A stretch of 17,763 nucleotides of DNA from contig JBFKMV010000103.1 of assembly GCA_041629655.1 (NCBI GenBank), positions 1 to 17,763 of the forward strand, in the 5' to 3' direction. Below the pieces are notes generated by a model. That model was not told the origin of the DNA. It saw only the letters and a list, made by a program, of their open reading frames with translations, and ran no database searches. This DNA comes from JBFKMV01 sp041629655 (lineage in GTDB: Bacteria > Acidobacteriota > Polarisedimenticolia > Polarisedimenticolales > Polarisedimenticolaceae). Below, one piece after another: positions 12,836 to 17,763 of this stretch (the stretch's first letter is position 1; every line of letters starts with the position of its first letter). The position numbers and the translations under genes are program-made.

Positions 12836-15800
12836 CGGGCGGGGCGCGGGGCCCGGTAGTGGACGCGTCCGGGGCCGACCACCGACTCCAGGGCCCGGGT
12901 CAGCTCGCGCGACGGCGCCACGCGCAGGGCCGATTCGGCCCGCGCCACCAGCCGGAACGAGCCCGGCCGGGCGATCTCCAGGAACAGCGAGGTCTCGCCG
13001 GTGTGGGCCAGCACCGCCCGCCGCAGTCCGGCCACGAGCTCCTCGTCCAGCAGCGCCGCGTCCAGGCGCACCTGGACGGCCTCGGCCCGGGTCTCGCGGA
13101 GCTGCTCCAGCGGCGTCACGGCATCGGCGATGACGCGGCGACGGTCCTCCTCGACCTCCGAGCGGCCGACGATCAGCACCGCGCGGTCCTTCTCCAGCAG
13201 GTTCTCGCAGGTGCGGTAGGCCTTCGGGAACACCAGCACCTCGACCTGCCCCTCCAGGTCCTCGAGCCGCAGCGAGGCCCACCAGTCGCCCTTGCGCGAC
13301 TTGCGCTTGCGCAGCTCCGAGATCAGCCCGCCGATCGCCACCTCGGTGCCCGAGACCGCCCCCCCGAGCTCGGCCGTGGAGTGCGAGCCGAACTCCTCGA
13401 GCAACGCGCGATGGCTCTCCAGCGGGTGCCCGGAGACGTAGAACCCCAGCGTGGCCTTCTCGTGGGCCAGCCGCGTCTTCTCGTCCCAATCGGGCAGCTC
13501 CGGAAGCAGCTCGGCCGGTGCGGGCTCGTCCGCGGCCGACGCGCCGCCGAACAGGCTGCCCTGCCCCGCCTCCAGGTCGGCGCGCTTCTTCTGGCCGTAT
13601 TCCAGGGCCGAGTCGATCCCCGCCGCGAGCCGGCTGCGCCCCGGCCCCAGCGAGTCCAGCGCCCCGGCCTGGACCAGCGCCTCGAGCGCCCGCTTGTTGA
13701 CCTGCCGCGGGTCGACGTGGGCGCACAGCTCGTGCAGCGAGCGGAAGCGGCCCACGCCGTCGCGGGCCTGGAGGATCGAGCGGATCGCCGCCTCGCCCAC
13801 GCCCTTGATCGCCGACAGGCCGAACCGGACCGAGTCGGCCTCGACGGTGAAATCGACGTCCGAGGCGTTGAGGTCCGGCGGTCGCACCTCGATGCCCATC
13901 TCGCGGCACTCGTTGATGTACTTGACCAGGTTGTCGGTGTTGCCCTTCTCGTTGGTCAACAGCGCGGCCATGAAGTGCACCGGGTGGTGCGTCTTGAGCC
14001 ACGCGGTGTGGTAGGCCACCAGCGCGTAGGCCGCCGAGTGCGACTTGTTGAACCCGTAGCCCGCGAAGTAGGCCATCAGCTCGAAGACCTTCTTGGCCTG
14101 GGCCGGCTTCACGCCGTTGGCCTTGGCGCCGGAGATGAAACGCTTCTCCTCGGCGTCCATGACCTTCTTCTTCTTCTTGCCCATCGCGCGGCGCAGGATG
14201 TCCGCCTCGCCCAGCGAGTAGCCGGCGAGCCGCGAGGCGATCTGCATCACCTGCTCCTGGTACAGGATGACGCCGTAGGTCTCCTTGAGGATCTCCTCCG
14301 TGGCCGGGTGCGGGTACTCGACCTTGATCTTGCCGTGGCGGCGCTTGATGAAGTCGTCGATCAGGCCGCCGCCGATCGGCCCCGGACGGTACAGCGCGTT
14401 CAGCGCGACCAGGTCCTCGAACCGCTCGGGCTTGAGACGCCGCAGGATGTCCTTCATCCCCTGCGACTCGAACTGGAAGATCCCCGAGGTGCGGGCGCGG
14501 CTGAACAGCTTGTAGACCGCCGGGTCGTCGAGCGGCAACGCGTCGATGTCCGGCCGCTCGCCGGTGGTCCGCGCGATCGACTCGACCGCGTCGTCGATCA
14601 AGGTCAGCGTGCGCAGGCCCAGGAAGTCCATCTTGAGCAGGCCGATCTCCTCGATCTCGTCCTTGGCCCACTGCGTGGTGACCTCGTCGGCGTCCTTGCT
14701 GCCCTTGTACAGCGGACAGAACTCGACGATCTCCTTCGGCGCGATCACCACCGCCGCGGCGTGGGTCGAGGCGTGCCGGGTCAGTCCCTCCAGGCGCTGC
14801 GCCACGTCGAGCAGCTGCTTGACGTTGGGATCGGAGTCGTAGGCCTGCTTGAGCTGCGGCACCTCGCCCAGCGCCTTGGCGATGGTGATCTCGACGCCGG
14901 GCTGCGCCGGGACCAGCTTGGCGATCTTGTCCACCTCGGCGTAGGGGATCTCCAGCCCGCGCCCGACGTCGCGGATCACGGCGCGCGCCGCCATGGTTCC
15001 GAAGGTGATGATCTGCGCCACGTTGGCGCGCCCGTACTTGCCGGTGACGTACTCGATCACCTTCTCGCGCTTGCGGAAGCAGAAATCGATGTCGATGTCG
15101 GGCAGGCTGACGCGCTCGGGGTTCAAGAAGCGCTCGAACAGCAGGTTGTAGCGCATCGGGTCGATGTCGGTGATGCCCATGCAGTAGGCGACCAGCGACC
15201 CGGCGGCCGACCCGCGCCCCGGCCCGACGGGGATGCCGCTCTCGCGGGCGAAACGCACGAAGTCCCAGGTGATCAGGAAGTAGCCGGCGAAGCCCATCTC
15301 GCGAATCGTGCGCACCTCGCGGTCGAGCCGTTCGCGGTAGGACTCCGGGTCCTGCGCCAGCCGCCCGGCCTCGCGCTCGGAACGCCACAACCGCATCCGC
15401 CGCTCGAAGCCGTCCCGCACCACCTTCTCGAAGTACCCCTCGAGCGTGAACCCCTCGGGTACCGGGAAGTCGGGCAGGTGGTTGGGCTGCTTGTCGAACG
15501 CGAAGCCGCAGCGCTCGGCGATGCGGAGGGTGTTCTCGATCGCCTCGGGCGCCCACGCGAACAGCTGGGCCATCTCGGCGCCGGTCTTGAGGTAGTGCTG
15601 GTTGCTGTAGCGCATCCGACCCGAGTCGTGCACGGTCTTGCCGGTCTGGATGCAGACCAGCACGTCGTGGGCGAAGTGGTCGTCGGGCAGCAGGTAATGC
15701 GTATCGTTGGTCGCCACCAGCGGGATGCCCAGCTCCTGCGACAGCCGCCGGACGCCGTCGTTGACCCGCTGCTGCTCCTCCAGGCCATGGTCCTGCACCT

Positions 15801-16338
15801 CGAGCCAGAAGCGGTCCTCGCCGAACAGGTCGCCGTACCAGGCCGCGGAGCTCCGGGCGTCCTCGTAGCGGTCCTGGCGCAGGAACGTCGCCACCTCGCC
15901 GGCCAGGCAGGCCGAGGTGCAGATCAGCCCCTCGCTGTGCCGTTCCAGCAGCTCCTTGTCGATGCGCGGGCGGTAGTAAAAACCCTCCAGGTAGCCCTGG
16001 CTGGCCAGCTTGACGAGGTTCTTGTACCCGGCGTAGCTCTCGGCGAGCAGGATCAGGTGGTGGTACGGCTTGCCCCCGCCGCGGGCCGGGCGTTTCTCGC
16101 TCCGCGACGCCGGGGCCACGTAGGCCTCGATGCCGATGATCGGGCGGATCCCGCACTTGTCGGCCTTCTTGGCGAAGTCCATCACCCCGAACAGGTTGCC
16201 GTGGTCGGTGATGGCGATCGCGCCTTGCCCGTCGTCTGCCGCGCGACGGCACATCTCGTCCACGCGCTGGGCCCCGTCGAGCAGCGAGTAGGTGGTGTGG
16301 TTGTGCAGGTGAACGAATCCGGGCGCCGGATCGGGCAT
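12832..16338 (-). CDS. dnaE: DNA polymerase III alpha subunit (replicative polymerase)
   Basis: Catalytic subunit of the replicative polymerase, 1168 residues, close to E. coli DnaE (1160). The N-terminal PHP domain (about 7-290) keeps every metal ligand of an active PHP exonuclease: H12 and H14 (HLHNHTTYS), D21, H46 (ITDHGN), E71 (GIEAY), H94 (YHHLIL), C144 (SACLAGE), D212 and H214 (NDTHY). The polymerase palm has GPGRGSAAGSLVAYCMGI (372-389) and the catalytic Asp pair in PDIDIDF (413-419); the third Asp is in LLKMDFLGLRTL. Fingers follow (LYQEQVMQIA, AMGKKKKK, GYGFNKSHSAAYA). Then come the tandem HhH, the OB fold (VAIGGLISELR..., GQVEVLVFP) and a C-terminal tau-binding-like region. This is the DnaE1 type, not PolC or DnaE2. 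GGAG 8 nt before ATG 16338 supports the start. Confidence 0.97.
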   Translation of the reverse strand: MPDPAPGFVHLHNHTTYSLLDGAQRVDEMCRRAADDGQGAIAITDHGNLFGVMDFAKKADKCGIRPIIGIEAYVAPASRSEKRPARGGGKPYHHLILLAESYAGYKNLVKLASQGYLEGFYYRPRIDKELLERHSEGLICTSACLAGEVATFLRQDRYEDARSSAAWYGDLFGEDRFWLEVQDHGLEEQQRVNDGVRRLSQELGIPLVATNDTHYLLPDDHFAHDVLVCIQTGKTVHDSGRMRYSNQHYLKTGAEMAQLFAWAPEAIENTLRIAERCGFAFDKQPNHLPDFPVPEGFTLEGYFEKVVRDGFERRMRLWRSEREAGRLAQDPESYRERLDREVRTIREMGFAGYFLITWDFVRFARESGIPVGPGRGSAAGSLVAYCMGITDIDPMRYNLLFERFLNPERVSLPDIDIDFCFRKREKVIEYVTGKYGRANVAQIITFGTMAARAVIRDVGRGLEIPYAEVDKIAKLVPAQPGVEITIAKALGEVPQLKQAYDSDPNVKQLLDVAQRLEGLTRHASTHAAAVVIAPKEIVEFCPLYKGSKDADEVTTQWAKDEIEEIGLLKMDFLGLRTLTLIDDAVESIARTTGERPDIDALPLDDPAVYKLFSRARTSGIFQFESQGMKDILRRLKPERFEDLVALNALYRPGPIGGGLIDDFIKRRHGKIKVEYPHPATEEILKETYGVILYQEQVMQIASRLAGYSLGEADILRRAMGKKKKKVMDAEEKRFISGAKANGVKPAQAKKVFELMAYFAGYGFNKSHSAAYALVAYHTAWLKTHHPVHFMAALLTNEKGNTDNLVKYINECREMGIEVRPPDLNASDVDFTVEADSVRFGLSAIKGVGEAAIRSILQARDGVGRFRSLHELCAHVDPRQVNKRALEALVQAGALDSLGPGRSRLAAGIDSALEYGQKKRADLEAGQGSLFGGASAADEPAPAELLPELPDWDEKTRLAHEKATLGFYVSGHPLESHRALLEEFGSHSTAELGGAVSGTEVAIGGLISELRKRKSRKGDWWASLRLEDLEGQVEVLVFPKAYRTCENLLEKDRAVLIVGRSEVEEDRRRVIADAVTPLEQLRETRAEAVQVRLDAALLDEELVAGLRRAVLAHTGETSLFLEIARPGSFRLVARAESALRVAPSRELTRALESVVGPGRVHYRAPRPAR

Positions 16339-16355
16339 CGAGGCTCCAGTCTTCT

Positions 16356-16378
16356 CGGCGCGGCGGCCCGCCGCGCCG
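16356..16378. repeat. 23-nt perfect GC inverted repeat between fakA-degV and dnaE
   Basis: CGGCGCGGCGG (16356-16366) and CCGCCGCGCCG (16368-16378) are exact reverse complements around one central C, giving 10 bp with a 3-nt loop in RNA. It lies 17 bp before the dnaE ATG and 42 bp after the stop of the upstream gene. It could be a terminator without a U tract, a block to ribosome access, or an operator. Confidence 0.5.
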
Positions 16379-16420
16379 GCATGGTACCACGGGGCACGCA
16401 GCGCCCCGGGTGGCCCGGGA

Positions 16421-17763
16421 TCAGGCCGGGCTGTCGGTCAGCACGGCGACGCCGGCGCCGCCGGGGCCGACGTGCACGCCGATCGCGGGAGCGGCGTCGA
16501 CCACGCTGACCGGGGCCTCGGGGAAGCGTCGCGCGATGGCACGGTACAGCCGCGCGGCGGCGTCGATGGCGTTGGCGTGAGCGACGGCGAAGCGCGGGCG
16601 CACGCCGGACTCGGCGAAGCGCAGGGCGAGGCTCAGCGCGCGGCGGCGCGCCGCGGCGGCGCCCAGCGAGCGCGCCACCGCCAGCGCGCGGCCGTCGGGG
16701 TCGAGCGACAGCACCGGACGGATCCCGGTCAGCTTGGCCACGAGCCCCTGGAGCGGCTTCAGCCGTCCGCCACGAACCAGGTACCGCGTCGTCGGCACGC
16801 TGAGGTAGATCCGCACCCGGGCGGCGGCCGAGCGCACGCTGTGCAGCACCTGCTCGATCGACTCGCCGGCCTCGATCCCGCGCACCGCCTCGGCGGCCAG
16901 CAGCCCGATCCCGGCCGAGACACTGCGGCTGTCGACCAGGTGGATCCGTTCCGCATCGACCATCCGGGCCGCCGCCGCCGCGGCCTGGAAGGTCCCGCTG
17001 AGCGCGCTGGAAAGGCCGATGTAGATCACCGATTCGTGCCCGTGGAGCGCCTCCTCGAAGGCGAGCTTGAAATCGCCGGGAGACGGTTGCGAGGTGGTCG
17101 GGGCGATGCCGTCGCGCTCCATCCGCTGGTACAGCATCGAGGGCGTGATCTCGACCTTGTCGCGGTGGCTCTCGCCTTCGAGCAGGATCAGCACCGGCAC
17201 GACGCGGATCCCGTGCAACGCCAGGAACTCTTCGGGCAGGTCGCAGGCGCTGTCGATCACCAGCGCGATGCGCCCCGCGGCCGTGGCGGACGAGGCACCG
17301 GCCGGCTGCTCGGCCAGGTCCTCGACCTTGCGGGACAGGATCCGCCCCTGGGGCGCCAGAAGCTCGAACACCGCCTCCGGGGCGTCGGTATGGATGTGGA
17401 CGCGCAGGCGGTCGGCCGTGCCGGCGAGGACCAGCGAGTCGCCGTGCGCGGCGAGCCGGCGGCGCAGCGCATCGCGGTCGATCGTGGCCGTCTCCAGGTA
17501 GCACTCCGTGCAGTAGCGGTGGCTCGGCGGCGTCTCGGCCGTCACCCGCGGCCGCGGACCGCGTTCGCGGATCAGCGGGTCGTCGAGCCCCGCGGCGCCC
17601 GCCTGCACTCCGTCCAAAAACCCCTCCATCCACTGCACGAAGCCGCGCGCGCCGGCATCGACGACGCCGGCCCGGCGCAGCGCCTCGAGCTGTCCGGTGG
17701 TGCGCGCGAGCGCCTCGCGGGCCGCGGAGAGGCCGCCGCGCAGCACCTCGACCACGTCCGTCG
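16421..17763 (-). CDS. FakA-DegV (FakB) fusion, fatty-acid kinase type; 5' end outside window
   Basis: Open at the right edge. The frame continues through the codons before the GTG at 17755 with no stop, and the first residues match the end of a DAK2 kinase domain (LARTTGQLEALRRAGVVDAGARGFVQWMEGF). About 150 N-terminal residues are probably missing. Counting from 17755, a FakA middle domain (about 74-148) has C82 (YCTEC) and H120-I-H122 (RVHIHTDAP), matching the zinc ligands described for FakA. A DegV/FakB domain follows from about 162: VIDSACDLPEE, TSQPSPGDF (221-229), LSSALSGTF (248-256), VDSRSVSAGIGLL (274-286) and RGGRLKPLQG. In the usual system FakA phosphorylates a fatty acid held by a separate FakB; here carrier and kinase appear joined. 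The pair feeds exogenous fatty acids into phospholipid synthesis. It lies 82 bp upstream of dnaE on the same strand. Confidence 0.88.
   Translation of the reverse strand, partial: TDVVEVLRGGLSAAREALARTTGQLEALRRAGVVDAGARGFVQWMEGFLDGVQAGAAGLDDPLIRERGPRPRVTAETPPSHRYCTECYLETATIDRDALRRRLAAHGDSLVLAGTADRLRVHIHTDAPEAVFELLAPQGRILSRKVEDLAEQPAGASSATAAGRIALVIDSACDLPEEFLALHGIRVVPVLILLEGESHRDKVEITPSMLYQRMERDGIAPTTSQPSPGDFKLAFEEALHGHESVIYIGLSSALSGTFQAAAAAARMVDAERIHLVDSRSVSAGIGLLAAEAVRGIEAGESIEQVLHSVRSAAARVRIYLSVPTTRYLVRGGRLKPLQGLVAKLTGIRPVLSLDPDGRALAVARSLGAAAARRRALSLALRFAESGVRPRFAVAHANAIDAAARLYRAIARRFPEAPVSVVDAAPAIGVHVGPGGAGVAVLTDSPA

Noticed and set aside
1..17763. tRNA, rRNA, CRISPR, insertion sequences
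   Set aside because: No cloverleaf, array of spaced repeats, transposase motif or terminal inverted repeats were found by reading both strands.

Overview
The DNA is GC-rich and densely coded, with housekeeping genes of a free-living bacterium. An LptF/LptG lipopolysaccharide permease points to a Gram-negative (diderm) envelope. The mixture of rpsA next to an IHF-type gene, a one-chain LptF-LptG, a FakA-DegV fusion and a large AlkP-TPR protein would fit Acidobacteriota or a related deep diderm phylum. The phylum is an inference and is not secure.

Layout. From 1 to 5638 every gene is on the + strand: the 3' part of rpsA, an IHF/HU gene, a HIT-domain gene, miaB (overlapping the HIT gene by 4 bp), a bifunctional-nuclease (DUF151) gene with its own promoter, then parA and parB (overlapping by 8 bp) behind a strong promoter. 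A 326-bp intergenic region (5639-5964) follows. It holds a very good match to a chromosomal dif site (5779-5806) and the promoter of lptF-lptG (5965-8430, +). From 8460 to the right end every gene is on the - strand: an SPFH-AlkP-TPR fusion, metK, dnaE, and a FakA-DegV fusion cut by the window edge. In transcription order that block reads fakA-degV, dnaE, metK, SPFH-AlkP-TPR.

Main result. The window appears to span the replication terminus. The dif-like site sits where the + strand changes from G-rich to C-rich, by hand count: G52/C38 in 5641-5760 and G35/C57 in 5821-5940. Even the + strand gene lptF-lptG, to the right of dif, is C-rich in most rows sampled. Gene orientation converges on the same region: + to the left, - to the right, apart from lptF-lptG. 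A ParA-ParB pair lies 140 bp from dif, the opposite of the usual origin-proximal place of chromosomal parAB. No canonical parS was seen here. This ter-linked ParAB is the best candidate for an undescribed system.

Other points. Four sigma70-type promoters can be proposed, three with exact 17-bp spacers. Two of them (for the DUF151 gene and for metK) embed the upstream gene's TGA stop in their -35 element. The metK leader can fold into a compact three-way junction and carries a 10-bp direct repeat. DnaE keeps all nine PHP metal ligands, which predicts built-in proofreading. No tRNA, rRNA, CRISPR array, insertion sequence or integrase was seen.
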